Assembly: GCF_002812045.1 (NCBI RefSeq)
Contig: NZ_NPEG01000001.1
Coordinates: 868,001 to 932,000, forward strand
Length of the DNA stretch: 64,000 nt
Reading direction: 5' to 3'
Origin: Leptospira haakeii
GTDB lineage: Bacteria > Spirochaetota > Leptospiria > Leptospirales > Leptospiraceae
Part shown: piece after piece, positions 52,974 through 63,724 of the stretch
Numbering within the stretch: the stretch's first letter is position 1
Layout of the letters: every line of letters begins with the position of its first letter
Made by a program: the position numbers and the translations under genes
The notes under the pieces: model-generated
What the model saw: only the letters and a program-made list of their open reading frames with translations
Databases searched by the model: none
Told to the model about the DNA's origin: nothing

Positions 52974-55574
52974 TCAGGCCTTGGACTTAGGAAAGAGAGT
53001 ATTCCCAGCTTTTCTCATCACATGGACCAACTCCTCGAATACGATAGGCTTGGAAATATAATCATTCATTCCAGCCCGGATACATAGATCCCTGTCTCCT
53101 TGCATTGCGGCCGCAGTCATTGCAATGATATAAGGTTGGGATTCCACAGGCCAAGTATTTCGGATAACCTGCGTTGCCTGCAGTCCATCCATCTCAGGCA
53201 TATGAACATCCATAAAGATCAAATTGATCTTCTTTTCTCTCAGAGCGATCAAAGCTTCTTTTCCATTCGGGACGATAAATGCTTCGTATCCTAATTTTTG
53301 GATAATTCTTTTGGCCAGAGTTTGGTTGATCTCATTGTCCTCGGCTACCATGATCTTGAAAGGAAATTGAGAACTTAAAATCTCTTTTTGGCTAGCAAGG
53401 TAAGAAGATCTTGTATTCGCCTTTGCTTTAGTTCCGCTCTCGCCCTCTGCTAATATTTCAGTTACGATCATTTCTATATCTTTTTTCTTAACAGGTTTAC
53501 TTAATTCACCTGCGAATAATTCACCTGCTACTTCTTTATCCTTAGGATCCAGAAATGAAGAAGATAGAAGTACTAATGGAAAATGAAAATTTCTTTTACG
53601 AATTTCCTGAGCGATCTCTATTCCAGTATTTCCAGGAAGATTATAATCTAAGATTCCCAGGTCTGGCATGATATCTAGATCAAGCAGGTTTAATGCTTCT
53701 TCTTTTGATTTCGCGGAGAAGGTTATAAGTCCCAAAATTTGCAGCTGATAAGCAAGTATCCTGAGATTGGTAGGATTATCATCTAGTATAAGAACTTTCT
53801 TATTTTCTAATTCTGAGTTTGCTGCTTTTTCTTTATTCTTGGCTTGATTATTACCTTCTACCTGGATATAAAAAGAGAAAGTTGTGCCAATACCGATTTC
53901 ACTTTCTACCCAGATGACCCCACCCATCATTTCTATCAAACGAGAAGAGATAGAAAGCCCAAGTCCCGTTCCCCCATATCTTCTGGTGGAAGATGTGTCT
54001 ACTTGGTAGAATGGTTGGAATAATTCCTTTTGTTTTTCATTAGGAATTCCGATCCCGGTATCTCTGATCGCAAATAGGATCGTATACAGGCTCCCTTCTA
54101 ATTTAGAAACTTCTGCAGATAAGAATATCTCGCCTTGTTCGGTGAATTTTAATGCGTTTCCGATCAGATTGATAAAGATCTGTTTTAAACGAAGACTATC
54201 ACATAGGATCCGATCAGGAACATTCGGATCCAGATAATAGACCAGATCGATCTGTTTTTGGGCTGCACGAGACCTAAATAGATCCAAAACTTCTTCGATA
54301 GTTTCAATGACAGAAAATTCCCTGATTTCCAGAGACAAGGTCCCGGATTCAATTTTAGAATAATCTAAAATATCGTTGATGATATTGAGTAGGCTTTCCC
54401 CACTTTTTTGGATAATTTCAGCGTATTCTTTTTGCTCTTTATTCAGATTGGAATCGATCAATAGTTCGGTCATCCCGATCACTCCGTTCATAGGAGTTCT
54501 GATCTCATGGCTCATCATTGCCAAAAATTCCGATTTAGCACGGTTTGCTTTTTCAGCTTCTTCTTTTGCTTTTTTGAGATCGTGTTCGTAGTTTTTGCGA
54601 ACGGAAATGTCGGTGAATAATCCGCAGACCGAGTAAACTTCTCCCTCCAAGTCCACTAAAGGAACGATCACACAATAGAATGTTTTTTCTTCATCCGAAA
54701 CTACTAGGTCTAGTTCGAAATCCAAAGGACCTTGTTTGTCTAAGGATTTTGCAATTATAGTGGAAATGAACTCCGCCTTCTCACTTCCAAAAAGATTTTC
54801 CAGGCCCATGTCCTGTCTTTTATCTTTACTTCCTAAAAATCGGTTTGCGAATACTTGGTTATGGAATAGAGCCCTTCCTTCCAGATCCATCATACAAAAT
54901 GCGGAAGGTAGATTGTCCAAAATGGAAAGAAGCCTGGACTCACTTTCGATCAATCTATCAGTAATCCTTCTTTTTTCTTTGATATCTTTTTGAACCGCGA
55001 AGGAACCGTAACCTACGACCAGAAAAGAAACTACAACTAAAGTAAGCAGTGAATAAGCGACTCTGGTTCCTCTCAAAGAATTAGTAGCATTTCTACTATT
55101 CAGAAGTCTCAGCTCTTCTTCTTGCATATTATTAAGAAGTTCCGCTATCTCTATTAATATGATCCCTTTTTTGGATTCGAAAGAGCCGGGTTGTTTTTCC
55201 GCGGTTGCGATCAGGTTGGAAATTCCCTGGATCCTTACTTGTTGGATTTGATTGTCCTTGGTGAGATTTTGAAGGATCTTAATTTCACTCTTTAAATTGG
55301 AGAATAAAGTTCTAGTATTCTCTGAGGTTGAGTCTTCCGTATAAGCCTGTGCGATCCCGATCTCTCTAGTGATACTTTTACACTGGTCTATCTCTTCGAT
55401 GACTGTAAATGTATGTTCTATCATTACACCGGAGTCCTTCAGCTCTATCATCCCATACAAACTGATCAAACTTGCGATGATCAATAGTAAGGTAAGAGAG
55501 AAAAAACCGATCAGCACTTTCCATTGCAAGAATTGGGATTTTTCTTTGATTTTTTCTAAAAAGGAAAATTTCAT
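52974..55574 (-). CDS. Hybrid sensor histidine kinase with two receiver domains
   Basis: The 866-residue protein has two transmembrane helices (about 18-42 and 175-195) framing a helical periplasmic sensor. Then come a PAS domain (about 205-330), HisKA (H-E-I-R-T-P-M-N-G-V-I near 355), HATPase_c (N-L-I-G-N-A-L-K-F, D-T-G-I-G-I, G-T-G-L-G-L) and two receivers. REC1 (about 595-715) has L-D-D-N-P and L-D-Y-N-L-P-G; REC2 (about 740-855) has A-E-D-N-E and F-M-D-V-H-M-P-E-M-D-G with T-A and S-K-P. Both phosphoacceptors are intact, as in BarA/TorS-like kinases, but no HPt domain is visible. A 10-bp perfect palindrome lies just upstream. Confidence 0.92.
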   Translation of the reverse strand: MKFSFLEKIKEKSQFLQWKVLIGFFSLTLLLIIASLISLYGMIELKDSGVMIEHTFTVIEEIDQCKSITREIGIAQAYTEDSTSENTRTLFSNLKSEIKILQNLTKDNQIQQVRIQGISNLIATAEKQPGSFESKKGIILIEIAELLNNMQEEELRLLNSRNATNSLRGTRVAYSLLTLVVVSFLVVGYGSFAVQKDIKEKRRITDRLIESESRLLSILDNLPSAFCMMDLEGRALFHNQVFANRFLGSKDKRQDMGLENLFGSEKAEFISTIIAKSLDKQGPLDFELDLVVSDEEKTFYCVIVPLVDLEGEVYSVCGLFTDISVRKNYEHDLKKAKEEAEKANRAKSEFLAMMSHEIRTPMNGVIGMTELLIDSNLNKEQKEYAEIIQKSGESLLNIINDILDYSKIESGTLSLEIREFSVIETIEEVLDLFRSRAAQKQIDLVYYLDPNVPDRILCDSLRLKQIFINLIGNALKFTEQGEIFLSAEVSKLEGSLYTILFAIRDTGIGIPNEKQKELFQPFYQVDTSSTRRYGGTGLGLSISSRLIEMMGGVIWVESEIGIGTTFSFYIQVEGNNQAKNKEKAANSELENKKVLILDDNPTNLRILAYQLQILGLITFSAKSKEEALNLLDLDIMPDLGILDYNLPGNTGIEIAQEIRKRNFHFPLVLLSSSFLDPKDKEVAGELFAGELSKPVKKKDIEMIVTEILAEGESGTKAKANTRSSYLASQKEILSSQFPFKIMVAEDNEINQTLAKRIIQKLGYEAFIVPNGKEALIALREKKINLIFMDVHMPEMDGLQATQVIRNTWPVESQPYIIAMTAAAMQGDRDLCIRAGMNDYISKPIVFEELVHVMRKAGNTLFPKSKA

Positions 55575-55589
55575 GAAGACATTCTAGTA

Positions 55590-55618
55590 TTTTTGAAACG
55601 TTAAAATGGTTTCAAAAA
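55590..55618 (-). promoter_or_regulatory. Perfect 10-bp inverted repeat upstream of the hybrid kinase
   Basis: TTTTTGAAAC (55590-55599) and GTTTCAAAAA (55609-55618) are exact complements separated by nine bases, 16-44 bases before the kinase start codon. No T-tract follows on either strand beyond the arms, so a terminator is unlikely. A 19-base centre-to-centre spacing suits a dimeric regulator. The rest of the 223-base gap up to queE shows no gene; TTGACT at 55692 is a possible -35 element. Confidence 0.5.
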
Positions 55619-55797
55619 GGCTTCCAAATTTATTACACGTACATAGGTCTTTCAACAAGCTTTTTTCGGGATTTTGATAGCCCCATCTTGACTGGATCAG
55701 GCCAAAAATCATTCTGGTATTCTAATAAACGGTTTTTTCTGGATTCTTGTAAAGAAAGCAGGTAAAAATCTTGTACCTTGGAGAGCTATTCCTTAGT

Positions 55798-56502
55798 ATG
55801 AAATCCGTCGTTCACGAAATTTATCTCTCCGTTTCTGGAGAAGGAATTTCAACAGGTTTGCCTACAATTTTTGTCCGGTTCGCGGGATGTTCTCTCAGGT
55901 GCGGAATGGACGGAAGCCGCAAACTTTGGTGCGACACTCCGTATGCTCTTTCTCCGAATGCGGGGAAGGAAATGGAATTAGAAGATGTGATCTCGGAGAT
56001 AGGATCGATTTCTTCTTCTCCTACACAAATACTTCTGACGGGCGGAGAACCATTAGAAAATTCGAATAGGATTTTCAGCCAAACATTGGCGGAAAAATTG
56101 AAACAGTCCAGGCATATTTCGGGGCTTTATACGAGGGTGAGGGTGGAGACAAACGGTGCGGAGCCGATCTCAAATTTGGAAAATATGGTTTTCACTCTGG
56201 ATTACAAACTCCCTGGCTCAGGAATGGAAAATAAAATGATCTCGGAGAATTTGGAATTTGTCCGGGATAGAAACGATAATTTGGATGAGATCAAATTCGT
56301 AATTAGAGATAGAAAGGATTTTGATAGAACTTTGGAAGTGGTAGACGGTTTTAAATTAAAGGGAAATCTTCTGGCTTCTCCTGTATTCGGAGAGCTTGCC
56401 CCCGAAATCCTTGTAGATTGGATCAAAGAAAATAATAGAACGGATCTGCGTCTTTCTTTGCAGACCCATAAATATATCTGGGGAGAAAAAAGGGGAGTTT
56501 GA
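55798..56502 (+). CDS. queE: QueE-like radical SAM 7-carboxy-7-deazaguanine synthase
   Basis: From ATG 55798 the 234-residue protein begins [11 protein letters not shown], the typical QueE opening. Radical SAM cysteines are Cys31, Cys35 and Cys45 in G-C-S-L-R-C … L-W-C-D-T; the gap before the third (nine residues) is longer than the usual two. L-L-T-G-G-E-P-L follows. QueE makes CDG for queuosine and other 7-deazaguanines from carboxytetrahydropterin. A TTG nine codons upstream extends the frame but adds a hydrophobic piece. It overlaps a SNF2 helicase gene by 4 bp; no queC, queD or tgt gene is in the window. Confidence 0.82.
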   Translation: MKSVVHEIYLSVSGEGISTGLPTIFVRFAGCSLRCGMDGSRKLWCDTPYALSPNAGKEMELEDVISEIGSISSSPTQILLTGGEPLENSNRIFSQTLAEKLKQSRHISGLYTRVRVETNGAEPISNLENMVFTLDYKLPGSGMENKMISENLEFVRDRNDNLDEIKFVIRDRKDFDRTLEVVDGFKLKGNLLASPVFGELAPEILVDWIKENNRTDLRLSLQTHKYIWGEKRGV

Positions 56503-59342
56503 TCTTGGACTCTACTTTGCAGCTCAGTCTAGATTTCGAATCCGATTCCTCCAGCGGGTTCAGAGGGGATTCCTGTTATCTCAAGGACGAACCCGAATTA
56601 GGAATTGGAAGGATAGAAAGTTCCGACTCCGGAAAATTCCAGATTTACTTTCCATCTTCTGATATCAGAAAAACCGTTTCTGAAAATTCTAACCGACTAA
56701 AAATTATAGGGGCTTATCCTACTGCATTTACCGAATCTTTTGCAGATCCCGAGTTACTCGATCTAAGCCTGCAAGCATTCGAGTTAAAACTCACTCATGC
56801 CTACGACAAACTTTCCGCATTATCCAATTCAAGGACCAGACTTCTTCCTCACCAGATAGAATCCACTTTCGTAGTCGTGAATTCCCTTCGACCTAGATTC
56901 ATTTTGGCAGATGAGGTAGGACTTGGCAAAACGATAGAAGCAGCTCTAGTTATGAAAGAACTAATCTTTCGTAGAGGATACAAAAAGGTTTTGGTCGTTG
57001 CGCCTTCTCCACTTCTTGTCCAATGGAAACAGGAATTAAAAAATAAATTTAACGAAGACTTTGAGATCGTTAAACGAAGGAACTTCTTAGCTAGCGGAGA
57101 GAAGAACTGGAAGAATTTTAAACATGTAATTACTTCCGTAGACTTTATTAAAAATCCTAAATACGCCGAAGAGATCCTAAAAACAAAATGGGATATTGTA
57201 GTTTTTGACGAGGCCCATCGTTTAAGAAGGGATTATCATAAGGTCACTAGAGCTTATTTATTCGCGGAGAAGATCGCCAAAAAATGTGAATGTCTACTTC
57301 TTCTTACCGCAACACCTTTTAGGGGAAAATTAGAAGAGTTATATTATCTGGTCCACTTGGTCGATCCGAATTTGCTTGGGCCATATCATACTTTTATAAA
57401 CGATTATGTTCTAGGGAATAAAAGCGGATTAAAGGAGAAGATCTCAAAGGTTCTTTTAAGAAGAAGAAAAGTAGAAGTGGGCGGATTCACCAAAAGATTC
57501 GCCAAAACAGTAAAGATAGAATTATCCGAGGTAGAAAGACAATTCTACAATGAGACTACGGAATACGTTCGCAGAGAGTATAATCTCGCAATGAGAACCC
57601 AAAACAGGGCAATCGGATTTGTGATGATCGTATTTCAGAAATTATTGGATTCTTCCGTATTCGCACTTCTTTCCGCATTGTCCAAACGTAAGTTCATGTT
57701 GGAGAATCGTCTCCATCGTTTGCAAGCAGTCGGCAATAAATTAGAAGAATGGGACTTGGACGAGACAGAAGGAGTTGAGGACTTCGTTTCCGATCTGGAT
57801 GAATCCGCTCCTTCTGATCTTGCAAATTTGAGAAGAGAGTTGTTATCCTTAAACAGGCTGATCCTTTTAGGCAAAAAGATCAAAGAAGATCGAAAAAGCC
57901 AGAAACTGAAAGAGACAATTGCAAAGCTCAAAAAAGAAGGGCATCCTAAATTTATTATATTCACTCAGTTCAGAAGTACCCAGGACTTCTTAGCATCTAC
58001 CTTATCTGAATACAAGGTCACATTATTTCATGGATCTTTAAGTGCGGACGCGAAAGAAGAAGCGATTTCAGAATTTAGAAAAACTTCTGAGATATTGATA
58101 TGCACAGAAGCAGGTGGAGAAGGACGTAACCTTCAATTTGCAAATGTTCTATTTAATTACGATTTGCCTTGGAGCCCTTTAAAGATCGAACAAAGGATCG
58201 GAAGGATCCATAGATTCGGCCAAAAGGATAATGTATTTATTTTTAACTTCGCTTCTAAAGATACAGTCGCAGAGAGAATTTTAGAAGTTCTATCCAATAA
58301 GATCAAACTTTTTGAGGAATCTATCGGAGGTTCCGACGAGTTACTTGGAGCAATCGAAGACGAACTGGATTTTCATTCCAGCTTCATGAGATTTGTCACA
58401 GGTAATAAAAAGTTAAAAGAAGTAGAAGAGGAAATAGACCAAAGGATCAAGATCGCCAAAAAAGGTTTCGAAAAACTGGGCTCCTTGGTCACTCCTAAAC
58501 TATTGGATTTTAATTTAGAAGATTATTATAAGACCACTTTACAAGAAAGATCTTTTACTAACCAACATTTGGAAACCTTCTTCGTTAGATATGCTAAGAA
58601 GTATTCTGATCGACTGAACTTCAAACTCAAAACTCTAAAACCTCAAGTGTATGAGTTAGACGGAGTCAATTACAAAGGGAAGAAGGCTACATTCAATTCT
58701 GAACTTGCTCTCGCCGATGACGGATTAGAATTTTTGGCATTTGGCCATCCTTTAATTGAAGAAGCGGTCCAATCCTTTTTAAAAGATAGATCCGGCTGGA
58801 AAATAGGATTTTATAGAACTTCCGGGAACTTCTTATACTTCGTATTTATAGTAGAATTCAAATTTTCCTTAGATAGGAAAGAATTGTTCGTTGTGGAAGT
58901 GAACCGACGAAGCGGGAGTTCCAAGGTATTGGAAAATCTTCCGGAAACAGTAAGAGAGAATAGATTCAGATCTTCTGAAACTGAATTGCCTGACGATACT
59001 GAAAAATATTTCGTGATGGCTTGTGAGACCTTGGAATTTGCATTAGAAGATAGAAAAAAAGAATTATACGAACAAACCAAAGATCTATTCCAAAAAGAAG
59101 AATATAAGATCCGAAACAGCAACCAAAACACTCTTCGTCAGTTAGAAGAAAAACTAATGAGGCAAGAGGCCGCTTTCAAATGGGAAGGGAGACCCGAAAA
59201 AAAATCCGCAATGAATCGAACTAAAAACGAGATCCAAAAAGTAAAAGAGGATTTCGAAGTAGAGTTGAGAAAGGTAAAGGTAGGCAAAGAGATACACCAT
59301 CGTTTCGAACTTTTCCAAGCTTATCTTCCCGGCTCAAACTGA
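56499..59342 (+). CDS. SNF2-family (RapA-like) helicase/ATPase
   Basis: The 947-residue protein has an N-terminal part of about 110 residues, then two RecA-like lobes: Walker [11 protein letters not shown], motif II D-E-A-H, motif [11 protein letters not shown] (lobe 1, about 115-330) and [34 protein letters not shown] (lobe 2, about 480-630). The long C-terminal region (640-947) is coiled-coil rich and unassigned. It likely remodels DNA-protein complexes or, like RapA, recycles RNA polymerase. The start is TTG within the queE stop (TTGA); translation is coupled. Confidence 0.88.
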   Translation: MILDSTLQLSLDFESDSSSGFRGDSCYLKDEPELGIGRIESSDSGKFQIYFPSSDIRKTVSENSNRLKIIGAYPTAFTESFADPELLDLSLQAFELKLTHAYDKLSALSNSRTRLLPHQIESTFVVVNSLRPRFILADEVGLGKTIEAALVMKELIFRRGYKKVLVVAPSPLLVQWKQELKNKFNEDFEIVKRRNFLASGEKNWKNFKHVITSVDFIKNPKYAEEILKTKWDIVVFDEAHRLRRDYHKVTRAYLFAEKIAKKCECLLLLTATPFRGKLEELYYLVHLVDPNLLGPYHTFINDYVLGNKSGLKEKISKVLLRRRKVEVGGFTKRFAKTVKIELSEVERQFYNETTEYVRREYNLAMRTQNRAIGFVMIVFQKLLDSSVFALLSALSKRKFMLENRLHRLQAVGNKLEEWDLDETEGVEDFVSDLDESAPSDLANLRRELLSLNRLILLGKKIKEDRKSQKLKETIAKLKKEGHPKFIIFTQFRSTQDFLASTLSEYKVTLFHGSLSADAKEEAISEFRKTSEILICTEAGGEGRNLQFANVLFNYDLPWSPLKIEQRIGRIHRFGQKDNVFIFNFASKDTVAERILEVLSNKIKLFEESIGGSDELLGAIEDELDFHSSFMRFVTGNKKLKEVEEEIDQRIKIAKKGFEKLGSLVTPKLLDFNLEDYYKTTLQERSFTNQHLETFFVRYAKKYSDRLNFKLKTLKPQVYELDGVNYKGKKATFNSELALADDGLEFLAFGHPLIEEAVQSFLKDRSGWKIGFYRTSGNFLYFVFIVEFKFSLDRKELFVVEVNRRSGSSKVLENLPETVRENRFRSSETELPDDTEKYFVMACETLEFALEDRKKELYEQTKDLFQKEEYKIRNSNQNTLRQLEEKLMRQEAAFKWEGRPEKKSAMNRTKNEIQKVKEDFEVELRKVKVGKEIHHRFELFQAYLPGSN

Positions 59343-59462
59343 TCTAAACATAGGCCTGCCTTAAAGCTTCTATATCTGTCTTTTTACTGCTGGACACTAA
59401 CCCCCTCTATCCGCTTTTGTTAAACTACTCCGCCAGATATTTGGCCTTAGGAGACAGTTTAC

Positions 59463-61868
59463 GTGAAATTATCCCTGGATTGGATTAACGATTTTACCCC
59501 TATCAAGGATGTGTCCCTCGAGGATGTCCTAAAAAAAATTGCAGCTTCTATATGTGAAGTAGATGGGGTAGAGGATTATTTTTCTCATTTGGAGAAAGTC
59601 ATTTTAGTTAAGATCGAATCTTTAGAAAAACATCCTCAGGCAGACAAACTCCAAGTCGCTCAAGTTTCCGACGGTAAAAATAAGATCCAAATCGTTTCAG
59701 GTGCTCCTAATCTAAAAGTAGGTGACTTGGTTCCATTGGCAATTCCAGGCGCAGAGCTGGGAGATAAAAAAATCCTAGAGTCTGAATTGAGAGGAGTAAA
59801 AAGCTCCGGTATGTTATGCTCTGAAAAAGAACTAGGTCTCTCCGAGGAAGATGCTGGAGTTATGGTCCTGGATGATCCCGAAGCAAAACCTGGTCTGAAT
59901 TTGAGAGAGTATTTTGGGTTCAGAGATACTATTTTAGATATTGATAATAAATCTATCACACATCGTCCGGATCTATGGAGCCATTTCGGGTTTGCTAGAG
60001 AGCTTGCAGCTCAATTAAATTTGCCGATCAAATTTAATCCTTTTGAAACTAGCTGGGACTTCTCTAAAGATGTTACCTCTCCAAAGGTAAAGGAAACAGA
60101 ATACGCCCATTCTTATTATTCTTCTTCCGTTGAAGGAATCCAGATCAAACCTTCTAATAAGACCGTTCGTTCCCGTTTGAAAAAATGTGGAGTGAGAGTG
60201 ATCAATAATGTCGTGGATGTTTCCAATTATCTATTATTGGAAGCAGGGCAGCCTACTCACTTCTTTGATTCCGATAAATTGTCCGCTCAAGGTGGAATCG
60301 AATTAGAAGTAGATTATGCGAAGAAGGACGAAAGTTTCCCTCTTCTGGACGAAACTTCTCCTAAACTTGACCCTGAGATACTGATCATTCGTAACTCTAA
60401 AAAAGGGGTGGCGATCGCTGGTGTGATGGGCGGTGCGGATACAGCAGTAGATTCTAATTCTAAAAAAGTAATTTTAGAATCTGCAGTTTTTCCAAGAGAG
60501 TTTGTTCGTAAGTCTATTCGAAAAACAGGAATTCGTTCCGAGTCTTCTGTTCGATATGAAAAAGGTTTAGAAGCAACAACTACTCTTCCTATTATCAAAA
60601 GGGCTTTAAATCTTCTGAAAGAGAACGGATGTCCTGATCTGAAAGCAAGCCTTCCTGCCGGGTACATTCATACTGCAGATAAAAAAGTAGAGATCGAGGT
60701 TAGCTTAGGCTTTTTGAATAAAAAATTAGGAACGGAAATTGACCAATCTACGTCCGATAAAATTCTAAAACAACTTTCCTTCTCCACTGAATGGAAAGGA
60801 GATACGGTTAAGGTCCTTGTTCCTAAATACAGGCATAATTACGATATCACGATTCCGGAAGATATAGTAGAAGAAATAGGTCGTACATTAGGATACGCAT
60901 CTATTCCTGTTCGTCCATTGGCTTCGGATGTAAAACCTCCTGCTCGTAATTTTTCCAGAGAACTGGAAAAACATCTAAAAAGGGCCTTCTCCCAAATCCT
61001 TGGATACAACGAAGTATTCAATTATTCTTATGCTTCTTCAAAAGATAATTCTTTCGAAGAAGAAGTAAAAGATTCTATCAAGATCCTAAATGCAATGCCG
61101 GATGAGCAGGCATATTTAAGAACTTCTTTATATCCTTCTCTTTTGAAAAATATCAGATTCAATTCCGATCGATTCGAAAAATTGAAAATTTTCGAGTTTG
61201 GACGTACATATAAAAAAGCGGATGAACCTTTGAACGAATCCAAATGGTTTGTTTGGGGGGTTTCTTTCAGTAGGAAGTCCAACGAGAAGGATCTAAACGT
61301 TTTAGAATCCGATTTTTTCGAAGTCAGGACCGGCGTCGAAAAAGTATTAAGACACTTAAACTTGAGAGAGGTCGAATGGAAGATAGAAGAGAAAAGTTAT
61401 TTCCATCCTAAGGCATCTCTTTCTTTATTTGTTTCCGGCAAAAAAGTAGGAGAGTTAGGATATGCTCATCCTGCTGCTTTGGATACAGCTGATATCAAAA
61501 AGAGAGTCATTCTAGGAAGATTTGAATTTGCTTCTTTATTAGAAGTTTGGGCAGAAGATCGAAACAAAAATTATTTTGCCGCTCCTTCTCATTTCCCTCA
61601 GACAGAGATAGATCTTTCTTTGGTGATGGATCTGAATGAATCTTCTTCCAAGTTCAGCGATTTGGCCGTCCTGGAAAAATTCCCTGAGTTACAGGATGTG
61701 AAAGTTACTGTTGTATTTACCGGTGGAAATCTTCCTGAAAATAAAAAGTCTGTTTCTTATAGATTTAAACTTTTGAGCCAGGACAAGAACTTAACCCAGG
61801 AAAGGATCAAAGAGATCACGGATCGTTTGATACAGGTCGCGAATTCTTCCGGTTATCCTCTTCGTTAA
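59463..61868 (+). CDS. pheT: Phenylalanyl-tRNA synthetase beta subunit
   Basis: The 801-residue protein shows the beta-subunit order: N-terminal S-L-D-W-I-N-D-F, a tRNA-binding OB domain (about 40-150; [19 protein letters not shown]), the B3/B4 editing domain (about 205-380; N-N-V-V-D-V-S-N-Y), B5 (about 405-475), the core catalytic-like domain and a C-terminal FDX-ACB anticodon-binding domain (F-P-Q-T-E-I-D-L-S). It starts at GTG with AGGAGA nine bases upstream. pheS is not in the window. Confidence 0.95.
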   Translation: MKLSLDWINDFTPIKDVSLEDVLKKIAASICEVDGVEDYFSHLEKVILVKIESLEKHPQADKLQVAQVSDGKNKIQIVSGAPNLKVGDLVPLAIPGAELGDKKILESELRGVKSSGMLCSEKELGLSEEDAGVMVLDDPEAKPGLNLREYFGFRDTILDIDNKSITHRPDLWSHFGFARELAAQLNLPIKFNPFETSWDFSKDVTSPKVKETEYAHSYYSSSVEGIQIKPSNKTVRSRLKKCGVRVINNVVDVSNYLLLEAGQPTHFFDSDKLSAQGGIELEVDYAKKDESFPLLDETSPKLDPEILIIRNSKKGVAIAGVMGGADTAVDSNSKKVILESAVFPREFVRKSIRKTGIRSESSVRYEKGLEATTTLPIIKRALNLLKENGCPDLKASLPAGYIHTADKKVEIEVSLGFLNKKLGTEIDQSTSDKILKQLSFSTEWKGDTVKVLVPKYRHNYDITIPEDIVEEIGRTLGYASIPVRPLASDVKPPARNFSRELEKHLKRAFSQILGYNEVFNYSYASSKDNSFEEEVKDSIKILNAMPDEQAYLRTSLYPSLLKNIRFNSDRFEKLKIFEFGRTYKKADEPLNESKWFVWGVSFSRKSNEKDLNVLESDFFEVRTGVEKVLRHLNLREVEWKIEEKSYFHPKASLSLFVSGKKVGELGYAHPAALDTADIKKRVILGRFEFASLLEVWAEDRNKNYFAAPSHFPQTEIDLSLVMDLNESSSKFSDLAVLEKFPELQDVKVTVVFTGGNLPENKKSVSYRFKLLSQDKNLTQERIKEITDRLIQVANSSGYPLR

Positions 61869-61871
61869 ACT

Positions 61872-62429
61872 ATGAAAATTCACGAGACAGCATTTATTCA
61901 TCCGGCTGCGACTGCATTCGGAATGTTAGAGATGGGACCTTTATCCTCTCTCTGGCCGGGCGCTGTTGTTCGTGCGGATCTGAATGAAATCAAATTGGGT
62001 GAAGGTGTTAATATCCAAGATAATAGCACACTTCATACTGATTCCACCGGCAGTCTATTCATAGATGATTATACATTAGTAGGTCATAATACGATGCTTC
62101 ACGGTTGTAAGATCGGTAAGGGTTGTTTGATCGGAATAGGCGCGATCATTTTAGATGAAGCGGTGATCGGAGACGGCGCTATGATACTCGCGGGTTGTAT
62201 GATCCGAGGTGGTAAAAAAATCCCTCCAAGAGCAATGGTAATCCCTAAGAATGGGGACATCGTCATCTACGAAAAAAAGGCGAAACCTGAGATGAGCATC
62301 GCAGGTTGTTTGGAATACATACAATTAGCGAAAAGATTCCAAGAAAATGTATTCAAACCTTTTACAAAAGAAGAAGAAAGTAATTTTGTAGAAGAAGCAA
62401 AATCAATCATCAAAAGATACAATATTTGA
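61872..62429 (+). CDS. Gamma-class carbonic anhydrase-like protein
   Basis: The 185-residue left-handed beta-helix protein has hexapeptide repeats and the three zinc histidines in the right order: His55 in T-L-H-T-D, His72 and His77 in V-G-H-N-T-M-L-H-G. It likely interconverts CO2 and bicarbonate; the acidic loop residues of the archaeal Cam enzyme are not obvious, so activity is unproven. It begins three bases after the pheT stop and has no export signal. Confidence 0.87.
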   Translation: MKIHETAFIHPAATAFGMLEMGPLSSLWPGAVVRADLNEIKLGEGVNIQDNSTLHTDSTGSLFIDDYTLVGHNTMLHGCKIGKGCLIGIGAIILDEAVIGDGAMILAGCMIRGGKKIPPRAMVIPKNGDIVIYEKKAKPEMSIAGCLEYIQLAKRFQENVFKPFTKEEESNFVEEAKSIIKRYNI

Positions 62430-62460
62430 TTTACTTTTTTAAGTTCTTCATTCTTTCCAT

Positions 62461-62474
62461 TTGATATAAATCAA
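62461..62474 (+). promoter_or_regulatory. Consensus FNR/CRP-family binding site
   Basis: TTGAT-ATAA-ATCAA matches the FNR half-sites (TTGAT-N4-ATCAA) without mismatch. It lies 89 bases before the bacteriohemerythrin start codon in a 133-base intergenic region, so an oxygen- or redox-responsive CRP/FNR-family activator is the likely binder. The regulator is not encoded in this window. Confidence 0.6.
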
Positions 62475-62562
62475 TTCCTTTCATTCGATTTCTGATTCGT
62501 TCTGAAGCATACTCACGAATCCTTGTAACAGTTTTCCGCAAAACAGCTATAAGGATGATCTC

Positions 62563-63717
62563 ATGTATGACGAAAGGGTTATAGAAAAAATCAGAGGCAT
62601 TTGGAAGACATTCGATCTTTCTTTAGGAATTCCTGAAATAGATAAACAACATCTTTGGTTGATCGGAATTCTTGCGGATCTTGAAGATAAACTGGAGTCG
62701 GGAACCAGATCCGAATTAGAAACTACATTTACGAATGCACTTTCTAAAACATTAGATTATGCAACCGAACATTTTGCTCTGGAAGAAAAACTTTTGGAAA
62801 GTATCGGTTATACAAAATTAGGACAACATAGATTACAACATATGCGGTTCATCACCGCTCTCAGGAACCGTGTTCGAAAAAGTTTTGAAGGAGACTTTGA
62901 AAATGCCGTTCTGGACCTTCTAAAAAATCTAAAAAAATGGCTGTTTAGACATATACTGAGTGAAGACAGACAATATGTGGATGCAGCAATGGTCCATGTG
63001 GATGATAAACTCACCGATTGGATGCAGAGACATTTAAATGCATCAATCTATGCGGATGAGATCGAAAAATTATACCAAATAGTCTTGTTCTCGGGCAAAC
63101 AAGAGGTTTCTGTAGAATTCAAAAAACTGGGAGAAGAAAATCTAAAATTGATCTCAGATCTATGGTATCGATATAAACTCAAAACCGGGATCGCGATCGT
63201 GGATATCCAACATCTATGGCTTTTGCAGTTATTGGTCAAAACGGATAAACTATATAAACAAAGATTAAAACAAGAAATAGATGCTGATTCCTTAAGCGCT
63301 CAGTTAAAAGAAGCGATCTACGAAACGATAGAATATATCCGTGAACATTTTAATACGGAAGAATCTATAATGCATCATTTCCATTATATCGGAGAAAAAA
63401 ATCATCAGAAACAGCATGAAAGATTTAATATTCTCATCAACGATATGATAGAAAGAAGTGAAAAAGAAGAACTGGAATCTCTGGCGATTCTGATACAGGA
63501 TTTAAAGGACTGGCTGGTAAGCCATATAGCGATAGAGGATAAAAAATTATTCTATTTCTTTAGGTCCCGCCTTTCAGAGGTAAATGAATATGTTCGGAAT
63601 CTAAATAAAGAAGGACGGATCCATATCTGGAAGGACGCAGTAGCGATTTACAAACTTCTAGTGGATTACGAGGATATTACTGAGGATAAAAAGCCTAAGT
63701 CTTTAAGGCGTAACTAA
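62563..63717 (+). CDS. Tandem-domain bacteriohemerythrin
   Basis: Two complete hemerythrin domains are fused in one 384-residue soluble protein. Domain 1 ligands are His30, His70, Glu74, His89, His93, His130 and Asp135; domain 2 ligands are His217, His262, Glu266, His281, His285, His321 and Asp326. Each therefore has all seven residues for a di-iron O2-binding site. Single-domain bacteriohemerythrins are the norm. The protein may store or carry oxygen or buffer O2/NO. AAGGATG lies before the ATG, and a perfect FNR-type site lies upstream. Confidence 0.92.
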   Translation: MYDERVIEKIRGIWKTFDLSLGIPEIDKQHLWLIGILADLEDKLESGTRSELETTFTNALSKTLDYATEHFALEEKLLESIGYTKLGQHRLQHMRFITALRNRVRKSFEGDFENAVLDLLKNLKKWLFRHILSEDRQYVDAAMVHVDDKLTDWMQRHLNASIYADEIEKLYQIVLFSGKQEVSVEFKKLGEENLKLISDLWYRYKLKTGIAIVDIQHLWLLQLLVKTDKLYKQRLKQEIDADSLSAQLKEAIYETIEYIREHFNTEESIMHHFHYIGEKNHQKQHERFNILINDMIERSEKEELESLAILIQDLKDWLVSHIAIEDKKLFYFFRSRLSEVNEYVRNLNKEGRIHIWKDAVAIYKLLVDYEDITEDKKPKSLRRN

Positions 63718-63724
63718 TCGAGAA

